Assembly (NCBI GenBank): GCA_015067145.1
Contig: SVNA01000002.1
Coordinates: forward strand, 62,001-126,000
Direction: 5' to 3'
DNA: 64,000 bases
Origin: Oscillospiraceae bacterium
GTDB lineage: Bacteria; Bacillota; Clostridia; Oscillospirales; Ruminococcaceae
In this document: piece after piece, positions 7,801 through 15,299 of the stretch
Numbering within the stretch: the stretch's first letter is position 1
How the letters are laid out: every line of letters begins with the position of its first letter
The notes under the pieces: generated by a model
Told to the model about the DNA's origin: nothing
What the model saw: the letters and a program-made list of their open reading frames with translations, nothing else
Database searches by the model: none
Position numbers and translations under genes: made by a program

Positions 7801-9612
7801 TTATTCTTCGTATTTTGGCAGAACCCTTGATTCGGAAAAATCTTCCATATCAAGTGTAAGGTTAGGGTTGTAGAACGGGTCACGCAGCAGGCCTTTGCCG
7901 TGGCGGTTCTGCAGGCGCTGGCGTTCGCCCTCAAAGCGTTCCTTCTTTTCGCCCTTTTTGTCGCTGCCGCGGGATTTGCTTTCGTAGTGGTAGCATTCGG
8001 CATAAGGTGTAAAGAGTACCCCGTAACCCATATCACGGATACGCAGACAGAAGTCAACATCGTTGAATGCAACGGTGAATTCTTCATCCAGGCCGTTTGC
8101 CGCTTCAAAGGCTTCCTTTGTCACCAGCAGGTTTGCGGCGGTAACGCAGGAGAGATTCTGCACACAGGAAAGACGGAACATATACCCGCTTTTGCCGCGG
8201 CGGTGGTATTTGTGGCTGTGACCTGCAAAGCCGCCAAGGCCTGTGATAACCCCTGCGTGCTGAACGGTATCGTCAGGATAGTAGAGCATAGCACCCACAA
8301 TGCCCACGTTTTTCTGCAAGGCAAGGGAAACCATCTCGGAAAGCCATTGGCCGTTGATAATCTCGATATCGTTGTTGAGCATAAGGTACATATCGCCCTT
8401 TGCGGATTTTATGGCAAAATTGTTGATGGCGGAAAAATTGAAGCCGCCCTTGTAGTATACTATATGTAAATTATTATGTTCTTTTTCCACTTTGTTATAG
8501 TATTCAAAGGTGGCTTCCTCTGTGGAATTGTTTTCGCAGACGATAATTTCGAAGTTTTTGTAGGTTGTTTTTGCGTAGATGCTGTCAAGGCATTTGGACA
8601 GGTCGTCTATATGGTCCTTGTTCGGAATGATGATGGAAACAAGAGGCTGGCTTGTAAGCTCGTAGTCGATTTTATATGTGGAGCCGAATTTGCCTGTGGT
8701 TGCCTTGCCTTTAACTCCGATGCGTGCCAGGTGGTCATCAAGGGCACGGATTGCGTTGGCTGTAACGTAAGGCTTTGCGTCCACACCGCCCGATGTGCTC
8801 TGTGCGTGGACACGCCAGTAGTAGAGCACCTTTGGAATGTGGTGGATTTTTACGTCCTCAATCTCGCTGATTTTAAGGAACAGGTCGTGGTCCTGTGCAC
8901 CGTTGTAGTCATCATTTAATCCGCCCACCGCTTCATACACTGATTTGCGGATACAGGCAAGGTGGCAGATGTAGTTGCAGTTGGTGAGATAGTAGTAGCT
9001 GTAGTCCGGCTTGAAGTGTGCAACGATAGGGTTTGTCCAGTCGGTGTCAAACAGTGCCTCGTCGGAGTAGATAAAGTCAGCAGATGTTTCGTCAACAGCC
9101 TTTGCCATCTGGTACAGTGCGTCCGGGCTGATGATATCGTCATGGTCGCACAGGCAGATATATTCGCCGCTGGCAAGGTCTATTGCTTTCTGCTGATTGC
9201 CTGCGATACCGTAGTTTTTATCCAGCTTTACATATCTGATTTTGTCGCTGTTTAAAGAGCGGATGTAGTCGCCCACATAGCTGTGGTTTTCATCACTTGC
9301 ATCGGCAAGGCACAGTTCGCCGTACCGGTAGCTCTGGTTTAAAAAGCTCTGCACATATTCTGCGAGGTGTTTTTTATCGGTGTTGAACAGCGGTGTAACG
9401 ATGCTGATTGTTCCGTCCTTTACAGAGTGGCATTTATAGCTTTTCTGTCTTTCAAGAGCGTCTTTTGGCGGCAGAAAACGGCCTTTTTTTGCTTTCATTC
9501 TGCGTTGGAAAAAGCCTATTGCTCTTTTCATTGTGCCGCTTAAGCCCTCTGTTTTTACATATTCGAAAAACAGGGCAATAAGTTCTTTAATTCGTCTTAT
9601 TTTAAGTATCAT
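7801..9612 (-). CDS. Family 2 glycosyltransferase with two GT-A domains
   Basis: The 603-residue protein holds two GT2 domains in series. The first (about 70-290) has SIVTPLFNT, the DHDD nucleotide-sugar/metal motif and a distal GAQDHDLFLK. The second (about 335-560) has SIIIPNKDH, a LNNDIEI motif in place of DxD, and DVDFCLRI. Such proteins add two different sugars or extend a repeating polymer; the donor and acceptor are unknown. There is no transmembrane segment. It is a close paralogue of the next gene (9785-11608) and is the last gene of the polysaccharide cluster on this strand. The ATG follows AAAGGA. A role in a rhamnose-containing wall polysaccharide is inferred from rfbC in the same cluster. 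Confidence 0.88.
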   Translation of the reverse strand: MILKIRRIKELIALFFEYVKTEGLSGTMKRAIGFFQRRMKAKKGRFLPPKDALERQKSYKCHSVKDGTISIVTPLFNTDKKHLAEYVQSFLNQSYRYGELCLADASDENHSYVGDYIRSLNSDKIRYVKLDKNYGIAGNQQKAIDLASGEYICLCDHDDIISPDALYQMAKAVDETSADFIYSDEALFDTDWTNPIVAHFKPDYSYYYLTNCNYICHLACIRKSVYEAVGGLNDDYNGAQDHDLFLKISEIEDVKIHHIPKVLYYWRVHAQSTSGGVDAKPYVTANAIRALDDHLARIGVKGKATTGKFGSTYKIDYELTSQPLVSIIIPNKDHIDDLSKCLDSIYAKTTYKNFEIIVCENNSTEEATFEYYNKVEKEHNNLHIVYYKGGFNFSAINNFAIKSAKGDMYLMLNNDIEIINGQWLSEMVSLALQKNVGIVGAMLYYPDDTVQHAGVITGLGGFAGHSHKYHRRGKSGYMFRLSCVQNLSCVTAANLLVTKEAFEAANGLDEEFTVAFNDVDFCLRIRDMGYGVLFTPYAECYHYESKSRGSDKKGEKKERFEGERQRLQNRHGKGLLRDPFYNPNLTLDMEDFSESRVLPKYEE

Positions 9613-9707
9613 AGTTGTCCTTTATATTCTGTTTAAGGATTTTATCTGATATACGGCAAGGCTGCCAAATGGCATAGCCTGCTGTCATCTAAGGGGGTGA
9701 CAGCAAA

Positions 9708-9790
9708 TTTTTTCACGCTCCGTCGTGAAAAAATGCGTCATGGAGGGGGCTAAGCCCCCTATGAAGTAAAAGTCGTTCAGACTTTTACTT
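9708..9790. other. Three consecutive hairpins between the glycosyltransferase genes
   Basis: TTTTTTCACG/CGTGAAAAAA (9708-9733), AGGGGGC/GCCCCCT (9744-9760) and AAGTAAAAGTC/GACTTTTACTT (9764-9790) follow each other. The last includes the stop codon of the upstream glycosyltransferase. None is followed by a long T-run on the minus strand, so they may protect the mRNA end or reduce read-through rather than stop transcription fully. Confidence 0.6.
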
Positions 9791-11608
9791 ATATCCGTAA
9801 TTTTCGTATAAAAGGGTAAAATGCGGGTTGTAGTAGTGGTCGCCGTAGTTGAAGTATTTCTGCCATTTTTCTGCAAAGCGTGCCTTTTCGCCCTCGTAGC
9901 GTGGGTTTGGCTTGTCGGTGTCGCTGCCGCGGGATTTGCTTTCGTAATGGAAGCCTTCTGCATAAGGTGTGAACACGTTGAGGTAGCCGTCGTCGTAGAG
10001 TTTAAGGCAGAAGTCGATGTCGTTGTAGGCAACGGCAAAGTTTTCTTCGTCCAGCTTGTATCTGTTGTACAGTTCGGTTTTTACCATGAGGCAGGCACCT
10101 GTAACCGCCATATAGTTCTGTGCTGTGACAAGGCGGTACATATCCCCTGTGTTGTCCTTTGCGTTGTGGAGCCCCTTGTGGCTGTGGCCTGCAGAGCCGT
10201 TGATGCCGATTATAACACCTGCGTGCTGGAGAGTTCCGTCAGGATAATACAGCTTTGCACCCACAGCACCAACGTCTTTTCTCTGGCTGAACATAAGCAT
10301 TTCAACGAGGAAATCCTCGCTTGTGAACTCCACGTCGTTGTTTAAAAGCAGTATATGATCTCCTGTGGCGTACTGTGCACCGAAGTTGCAGATAGCGGAG
10401 AAGTTAAAGCCGCCCTGGTAGTACACCACCTGCAGATTATCGTATTCTTCCAGTGCCTTTTTGTAGTATTCAAAGGTGCTTTCTTCGGTGGAGTTGTTTT
10501 CCACCACGATAATCTCGGTGTTGCTCCAGCCGCCTTTTTCTCTTATGGAGGCAAGACAGCGGGAAAGGTCTTCAATATTGTCTTTATTAGGAATGATAAC
10601 ACTGATTTTAGGGTTGCAGGCAATTTCGTATTTTACGCGGTAGCTGCCGGGCCATTTCTGGATGGAAACCTCGCCCTTTAAGCCTACTCTTTCAAGATGT
10701 GCGGCGATGGCTGCCCTGCCTGCTTCAAATGCGTACATCTTTGCGGACATATCGTTTGCTGTGCTGCCTGCGTGGCCACGCCAGTAGTAGAGCACCTTTG
10801 GAATGTGATATACACATTCTGCCTTTTCGCACAGACGGAGTGTAAGGTCAAAGTCCTGTGCACCGTCAAAGGTTTTGTCCTCGTAGAAGCCCACCTTCTC
10901 GGCAAGTTCCTTTTTGAAGACAAGGAAGTGGGTGATATAGTTTACCCCGCGGAGAAAATCCGGGGCGTAGTTGATTTTGAAGTGGAACTGGATAAGATGT
11001 TCCAGATTGCCGTCAAGGGTGATTTCGTCGGAATACAAAACATCTGCACCCTGTTCGTTTATGGCTTTTACGTTTTCATAGAGGGCGTTTGGCAGAATAA
11101 CATCATCGTGGTCAAGCAGTGCTACATACTCACCCTCGCAGTATTTAAAGCCGAAGTTTGTATTCTCCGCAATACCAAGGTTTTTTTCCATAACAACGTA
11201 GGTTATGCGACTGTCCTTTGCGGCCTTTGCCTCGATTTCGGGATAGGTGCCGCTTGCATTTACCAGCACCAGCTGCCAGTTGGAGTAGCTTTGTTTTTCA
11301 ACGCTTTCCACCATCTCCATAAGGAATTTTTTTGGTGTGTTGTAGAGCGGAACCACAATGCTGATTTTCGGCATATATGGAAAAACCGCTTCCCGCTGTG
11401 CCTTCAGCTCTCTTTTCAGCGGAATATCGCTGCGGAACTGCCACACATCCCTTTTGAGCATAAGATTTACACGGAACTGAATTTTGCGGCTTGTGGCCTC
11501 CAGTCCCTCGTTTTTGATGGAGTTGTAACCGCGTTTTACCAGATGGGTAATGCGGCTTATATTAAGGTTTCGTTTAACAAACCTCAATGGGCTGTCCTGT
11601 ATATCCAT
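9785..11608 (-). CDS. Family 2 glycosyltransferase with two GT-A domains (paralogue)
   Basis: This 607-residue protein has the same plan as its downstream neighbour. The first GT-A domain (about 80-300) has SIVVPLYNT, LLDHDD and GAQDFDLTLR; the second (about 345-570) has SVIIPNKDN, LLNNDVEF and DIDFCLKL. Both contain a matching GAQD (first domain) and xDIDF/xDVDF (second domain) and the ESKSRGSD stretch near the end, so the pair arose by duplication. It probably builds part of the polymer exported by the ABC transporter encoded just upstream. It has its own candidate promoter with an operator, and a terminator separates it from the ATPase gene, so it can be regulated apart from the export genes. 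The ATG follows AAAGGAG. Confidence 0.88.
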   Translation of the reverse strand: MDIQDSPLRFVKRNLNISRITHLVKRGYNSIKNEGLEATSRKIQFRVNLMLKRDVWQFRSDIPLKRELKAQREAVFPYMPKISIVVPLYNTPKKFLMEMVESVEKQSYSNWQLVLVNASGTYPEIEAKAAKDSRITYVVMEKNLGIAENTNFGFKYCEGEYVALLDHDDVILPNALYENVKAINEQGADVLYSDEITLDGNLEHLIQFHFKINYAPDFLRGVNYITHFLVFKKELAEKVGFYEDKTFDGAQDFDLTLRLCEKAECVYHIPKVLYYWRGHAGSTANDMSAKMYAFEAGRAAIAAHLERVGLKGEVSIQKWPGSYRVKYEIACNPKISVIIPNKDNIEDLSRCLASIREKGGWSNTEIIVVENNSTEESTFEYYKKALEEYDNLQVVYYQGGFNFSAICNFGAQYATGDHILLLNNDVEFTSEDFLVEMLMFSQRKDVGAVGAKLYYPDGTLQHAGVIIGINGSAGHSHKGLHNAKDNTGDMYRLVTAQNYMAVTGACLMVKTELYNRYKLDEENFAVAYNDIDFCLKLYDDGYLNVFTPYAEGFHYESKSRGSDTDKPNPRYEGEKARFAEKWQKYFNYGDHYYNPHFTLLYENYGYK

Positions 11609-11651
11609 AGATAGCTCCTTTATTAAAAATATACATATTTATCTATAATAA

Positions 11652-11681
11652 AGTATAACACAACAGATGTATCTGTTGCAA
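11652..11681 (-). promoter_or_regulatory. Promoter with palindromic operator before the glycosyltransferase genes
   Basis: On the minus strand TTGCAA and TATACT are separated by 18 bases. The inverted repeat CAACAGAT-GT-ATCTGTTG (11661-11678) covers part of the -35 element and most of the spacer. A protein bound here would block RNA polymerase. The regulator is unknown. Confidence 0.55.
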
Positions 11682-11687
11682 TAAAAT

Positions 11688-11711
11688 AAAGGACAGCATA
11701 AACTGTCCTTT
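11688..11711 (-). terminator. Terminator after the polysaccharide ABC ATPase gene
   Basis: AAAGGACAG and CTGTCCTTT form a nine-bp stem with a six-base loop, 13 bases after the stop of the ATPase gene. On the minus strand it runs into TTTATTTTATT. Confidence 0.75.
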
Positions 11712-11724
11712 AAATCTTTTGCAG

Positions 11725-12462
11725 TTAATATTTTGAGCTGTATGCATCGCACACTGTTTCTGCATCGCCGGTCATAATAACCTTGCCCTTTTCAATCCAG
11801 GTAGCCTTGTTGCACATACGTTTTACCTGTTCGATGGAGTGGCTTACAAAGATAACCGTTGTGCCTGCGTCCAGAAGTTCCTGCATTCTTTTTTCGCATT
11901 TTTCCTGGAAAGCGTAGTCGCCAACTGCCAGAATTTCGTCTGCGATGAGGATATCAGGCTTTGTTGCTGTTGCGATTGCAAAGGCAATGCGGGCAACCAT
12001 ACCTGAGGAGTAGTTCTTGAGAGGAACGTCAAGGAAGTCGTGAAGCTCGGAAAAATCCACGATATCGTCAAACTTTTCCATCATGTGGTCTTTGGAGAAA
12101 CCAAGCACAGCTCCGTTGAGAAAGATATTTTCCCTTGCGGTGAGGTCCATATCAAAGCCTGCACCAAGTTCGATGAGCGGAGCAATAGTGCCGTTTACTG
12201 TGATTTTGCCGCGTGTCGGTTTGAAAACACCTGCCACAGCCTTGAGCAAAGTGGATTTGCCGCTGCCGTTGATACCCACGAGGCCGTAGAAATCGCCTTT
12301 TTCAATGTCGAGGCTTACGCCGTCCAGTGCCCAGAACTCTTCAAAGTGCAGTGTGCCTTTGGAGAATTTGAGGAAATATTCCTTGAGAGAGTCTACACGT
12401 TCTTTGGCAAGGTTAAAACGGATGCCGACATTGTCAACACTGACCATAATTTCTTTGTCCAT
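11725..12462 (-). CDS. Polysaccharide ABC transporter ATP-binding protein (Wzt/TagH/RfbB type)
   Basis: The 245-residue ATPase has Walker A GINGSGKST, the ELGAGFDMDLTARENI stretch typical of polysaccharide exporters, the signature NYSSGMVARIAF, Walker B ILIADEILAVGD and the switch His in FVSHS. The DEILAVGD form is diagnostic of the O-antigen/teichoic acid exporter branch. There is no C-terminal carbohydrate-binding domain of the kind in long Wzt proteins, so export should not depend on recognition of a terminal sugar. It pairs with the permease gene nine bases upstream and sits at the cytoplasmic face of the membrane. The ATG follows AGGAGG. Confidence 0.93.
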   Translation of the reverse strand: MDKEIMVSVDNVGIRFNLAKERVDSLKEYFLKFSKGTLHFEEFWALDGVSLDIEKGDFYGLVGINGSGKSTLLKAVAGVFKPTRGKITVNGTIAPLIELGAGFDMDLTARENIFLNGAVLGFSKDHMMEKFDDIVDFSELHDFLDVPLKNYSSGMVARIAFAIATATKPDILIADEILAVGDYAFQEKCEKRMQELLDAGTTVIFVSHSIEQVKRMCNKATWIEKGKVIMTGDAETVCDAYSSKY

Positions 12463-12471
12463 AGTAACCTC

Positions 12472-13263
12472 CTAAATGTAAAGAATAAAGTTGTCCTGAC
12501 CTTTTTTGAACACCTTTGCACCAACGATAAGTGCGATTACTGCACAGATGGCACAGATGATGATGTGGTTAAAGGTCAGCATACCGCCGCGGAGGATACA
12601 CTGACGGAATGCGTCGATGTACCAGTAGAGGGGGTTGAAGTTGATGAGCACCTGCATGATTGTGCCGTCAAGAATGCTTGTCGGATAGAAAATTGCAGAT
12701 GCGTACATAAGTACAGTTGTGAAAACACTCCAGAGATGGATGATATCACGGAAGAAGATTGCACTGGAGGAGAGGAACAGGCCCACACCAAGGCTGAAGA
12801 AGAAAAGCATAACCATCGGGTAAAGTGCAAAGATGATTGTAGGGTAGAACTTTGCCCCTGTAACCACCATAACTACCAGCAGAGCCACCAGTGAGAAGCA
12901 CATATTGATAAATGCAAAACAGCTTTTTTCCAGCGGGAAAATATATTTTGGCACGTACACCTTTTTGATGAGCGGTGCATATCCGATTACAGATTCCATA
13001 GCCATGGATGTACTTTCGGTAAAGTATGTGAATAAAAGCTGACCGCTGAGAAGGTATACAGGATAGTTTTCGATATCGAAACGGAAAAAGTGGCTGAATA
13101 CCAAGGTCATAACCAGCATCATAAGCAGAGGGTTCAGTACACTCCACAGAATACCCAGAGTTGAGCGGCGGTATTTTACCTTGATATCGCGCTGGATAAG
13201 ATTCTGCAGCAGAAAGCGATATTTATAGAACATGGCAAAGGTGCCTTTGAATTTTGTCAGCAT
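12472..13263 (-). CDS. Polysaccharide ABC-2 transporter permease (Wzm/TagG type)
   Basis: The 263-residue membrane protein begins with the family pattern RYRFLLQNLIQRDIKVKYRR and LGILWSVLNPLLMM. It has about six hydrophobic segments (near residues 40-60, 65-85, 110-135, 145-170, 175-195 and 230-255). It forms the channel for the ATPase encoded next and moves lipid-linked polysaccharide across the membrane. The stop is nine bases before the ATPase start, so the two are co-transcribed. rfbC lies immediately upstream. Confidence 0.92.
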   Translation of the reverse strand: MLTKFKGTFAMFYKYRFLLQNLIQRDIKVKYRRSTLGILWSVLNPLLMMLVMTLVFSHFFRFDIENYPVYLLSGQLLFTYFTESTSMAMESVIGYAPLIKKVYVPKYIFPLEKSCFAFINMCFSLVALLVVMVVTGAKFYPTIIFALYPMVMLFFFSLGVGLFLSSSAIFFRDIIHLWSVFTTVLMYASAIFYPTSILDGTIMQVLINFNPLYWYIDAFRQCILRGGMLTFNHIIICAICAVIALIVGAKVFKKGQDNFILYI

Positions 13264-13278
13264 ATATGTCGACCTCGA

Positions 13279-13845
13279 TTAGTATTTTTTGAAGCAGTCA
13301 AATGTCTGCTCTGCAAAAGGTGTGTGAACCTGGTCCTTTGCACTGAGCTTGATTTCGCAGTCAACCTGTGGCCATTCCACATTAACTGTTGCATCGTTGT
13401 ATGGGATGCCGCCTTCTGCCTTTGGGTTGTACACGTCTGTGCATTTGTAGACAAATTCTGCCTCGTCGCTGAGAACAAGGAAGCCGTGTGCAAAGCCTTC
13501 CGGTACATAGAACTGCATTTTGTTTTCATCGCTGAGGGTTACGCCGTACCATCTGCCAAAGGTTTTGCTGTCTGGTCGGCAGTCAACTGCAACGTCGAAA
13601 ACTTCGCCTTTTATTACACGCACAAGCTTGCCCTGTGTGTTTTCTGTCTGAAAGTGGAGACCTCTGAGAACGCCTTTGCTGCTTTTGGAGTGGTTGTCCT
13701 GCACAAATTCCCTGTCGATGCCTGCAGCTGCAAATTCATCCTTGTGGTATGTTTCCATAAAGAAACCGCGGTCGTCGCCGAAAACGGTTGGTTTTACAAC
13801 AACAAGACCTTCAATTTCGTTTTTTATAAATTCAAATTTAGCCAT
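13279..13845 (-). CDS. rfbC: dTDP-4-dehydrorhamnose 3,5-epimerase
   Basis: The 188-residue protein carries the RmlC cupin hallmarks: VVKPTVFGDDRGFFMETYH, FVQDNHSKS, GVLRGLHFQ with the catalytic His, RVIKGEVFDVAVD, YVPEGFAHGFLVLSD and YKCTDVYNP. It makes the third step of dTDP-L-rhamnose synthesis. The other rml genes are not in this window. The start is the ATG at 13845 with AGGGAG six bases upstream; the frame is open for 32 more codons but these are not protein-like. It is the first gene of the export operon and has a good promoter. Confidence 0.94.
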   Translation of the reverse strand: MAKFEFIKNEIEGLVVVKPTVFGDDRGFFMETYHKDEFAAAGIDREFVQDNHSKSSKGVLRGLHFQTENTQGKLVRVIKGEVFDVAVDCRPDSKTFGRWYGVTLSDENKMQFYVPEGFAHGFLVLSDEAEFVYKCTDVYNPKAEGGIPYNDATVNVEWPQVDCEIKLSAKDQVHTPFAEQTFDCFKKY

Positions 13846-13890
13846 AGTTATCTCCCTGATAATCAAGTTAAATGGATTTTCTGACACTAC

Positions 13891-13941
13891 ATACGCCTGT
13901 GCGTATTTATACATTGTATATATTACCATAATATATGACAA
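13891..13941 (-). promoter_or_regulatory. Sigma-A promoter of the polysaccharide operon with a hairpin at the start site
   Basis: On the minus strand TTGTCA (13941-13936) and TACAAT (13918-13913) are separated by 17 bases. The inverted repeat ATACGC-CTGT-GCGTAT (13891-13906) falls at the expected transcription start, so it may be an operator or a 5' mRNA hairpin. Confidence 0.65.
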
Positions 13942-13954
13942 TTTTCAATAAAAA

Positions 13955-13981
13955 AACTCCTTTATCGGGGATAAAGAAGTT
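13955..13981. terminator. Bidirectional terminator-like hairpin
   Basis: AACTCCTTTATC and GATAAAGAAGTT form a 12-bp stem with one mismatch and a three-base loop. It is followed by T-rich sequence on both strands. It could end minus-strand transcripts from the LytM peptidase gene before the rfbC promoter. Confidence 0.6.
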
Positions 13982-14053
13982 TTGTTTATATTTGCTGTCG
14001 CAAACGGTGGCTGTTTTTGTTTTTGTGAACACAAGCTTTTTGTCCTTTGGATG

Positions 14054-14366
14054 TTACTTTTGTGACCAAAAGTAAGAACCTGAGACTACGTCTCAGAACC
14101 TTGAAATGCAAGGTTAGCTTTGTGTTCTATATCTAAAAGCAATTTGCATTATAATCCAAAAGTCCCGCTGATTACGATGCAGCGGACCCACGTGGAACAA
14201 GGAACCATATTGCCGCCCAAACTGTATAGCGCTACTGCGTACAAATGTCCGTACGCAACACGCTTCTCTCTGAGCAAGTTTTGCGGCTATACATATTATA
14301 TATTAGGAGGGCTCTGCCCTCCGTTTCACCACCCGATTGATATTCGAGGGCAAGCCCTCGAGCACC
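14054..14366 (+). repeat. Dispersed hairpin element, copy A
   Basis: It begins with the hairpin TTACTTTT-gtgacc-AAAAGTAA. After an insertion of about 80 bases with its own hairpins (CTGAGAC/GTCTCAG, AACCTTG/CAAGGTT) comes the core hairpin CCGCTG-attacgatg-CAGCGG (14165-14185) and CCCACG. It continues with TGCGTAC/GTACGCA, an outer GTATAG/CTATAC pair, and ends with GAGGGC/GCCCTC hairpins. It is closely similar to copy B at 44366-44601. The rest of this 563-base gap holds the rfbC promoter and a terminator. Confidence 0.8.
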
Positions 14367-14408
14367 CAAAGTGTCTTTATAGCAAACAGAGGTAAATACG
14401 TTTATATC

Positions 14409-15143
14409 TTATTCCAGATATTTGTCCGGGTTTTTATACTGTCCGTCCCTGATGATTTCAAGGTGAATGTGGCTGTCTTCGGCCAGTTCCAGCGGGATTT
14501 CCCCCACAGTGCCGATTGGCTGGTTCTGCTTTACCCTGTCGCCTTTCTGCACCAGCACCTTGCTGTCCAGACCGCAGTACCGTACGGTGTATTCGCCGTT
14601 TTTTATCTCTGCCACATAGCCCAGCATGCCGTCGCTGTAGACATTTTCCACCGTGCCGTCACAGCTTGCCTTTACCGCTGTACCTGCCGCTGCCTTTATG
14701 TCAATGCCATTGTGGGTACGCCAGTCTCCCATTGTTTTGTTGTAGACCAGCTCGTCCCCCGAAAATGCGGCGAAAATTTTGCCGTCAACAGGCAGAACAA
14801 ACTCCCTGTCGCTTTTGGCCGATGCAGCTTCGGGACTTGCTGACGGTGCGGGTGTGGCCTGTGGCTGTGCCGCCGCCGCCCTGCCGGTGCTGTCCTGCTG
14901 TGGCTTGAGCGGTATATTTTCCGCCTCGTTCTGCACGTCCTGTGCCGGCTGCTGTTCAAAATCCTCATTTTCCTGTGACACAACACCGGGTTCCGGTATG
15001 TCAGGATTTTTCAGCTTTTCGTTTATATCTTTTACCGTATAAAAGGACAAGGCCCCTGCACCTGCAACACAAAGGGCAAGGATTATCATCACCCAGTTGG
15101 TTTTTATATGTTCGCCCAGAGAGCCGAATAGTTTCTTTTTCAT
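14409..15143 (-). CDS. LytM (M23) endopeptidase, SpoIIQ-like
   Basis: The 244-residue protein has a short cytoplasmic start, one membrane segment (about residues 15-35), a Gln/Pro/Ala-rich linker (about 40-110) and a C-terminal M23 domain. The zinc ligands are complete: His and Asp in THNGIDI and the HxH in DSHIHLEI. This layout fits SpoIIQ, the forespore channel component that binds SpoIIIAH. Clostridial SpoIIQ proteins keep the metal site, whereas the Bacillus one is degenerate. A general wall hydrolase is an alternative, as no spoIIIA genes are near. The ATG at 15143 is preferred (AGGGAGA upstream). Confidence 0.75.
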   Translation of the reverse strand: MKKKLFGSLGEHIKTNWVMIILALCVAGAGALSFYTVKDINEKLKNPDIPEPGVVSQENEDFEQQPAQDVQNEAENIPLKPQQDSTGRAAAAQPQATPAPSASPEAASAKSDREFVLPVDGKIFAAFSGDELVYNKTMGDWRTHNGIDIKAAAGTAVKASCDGTVENVYSDGMLGYVAEIKNGEYTVRYCGLDSKVLVQKGDRVKQNQPIGTVGEIPLELAEDSHIHLEIIRDGQYKNPDKYLE

Positions 15144-15299
15144 AGTTTCTCCCTTTCGAAAAATTGTTTTGCATATATTGTTAGCAAAAGTGGGGAGGAT
15201 ATTCATCTGCCGTTTTCACTTTATTTATCCGTCCTTATGTGGTAAACTGATATATTATGCAATAATATAAATACCTTAATATATACTTCGGGAGAAACA

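Noticed and set aside
14054..14366. Insertion sequence remnant in dispersed element copy A
   Set aside because: No transposase fragment or long terminal repeats were seen; it is described as a noncoding structured repeat instead.
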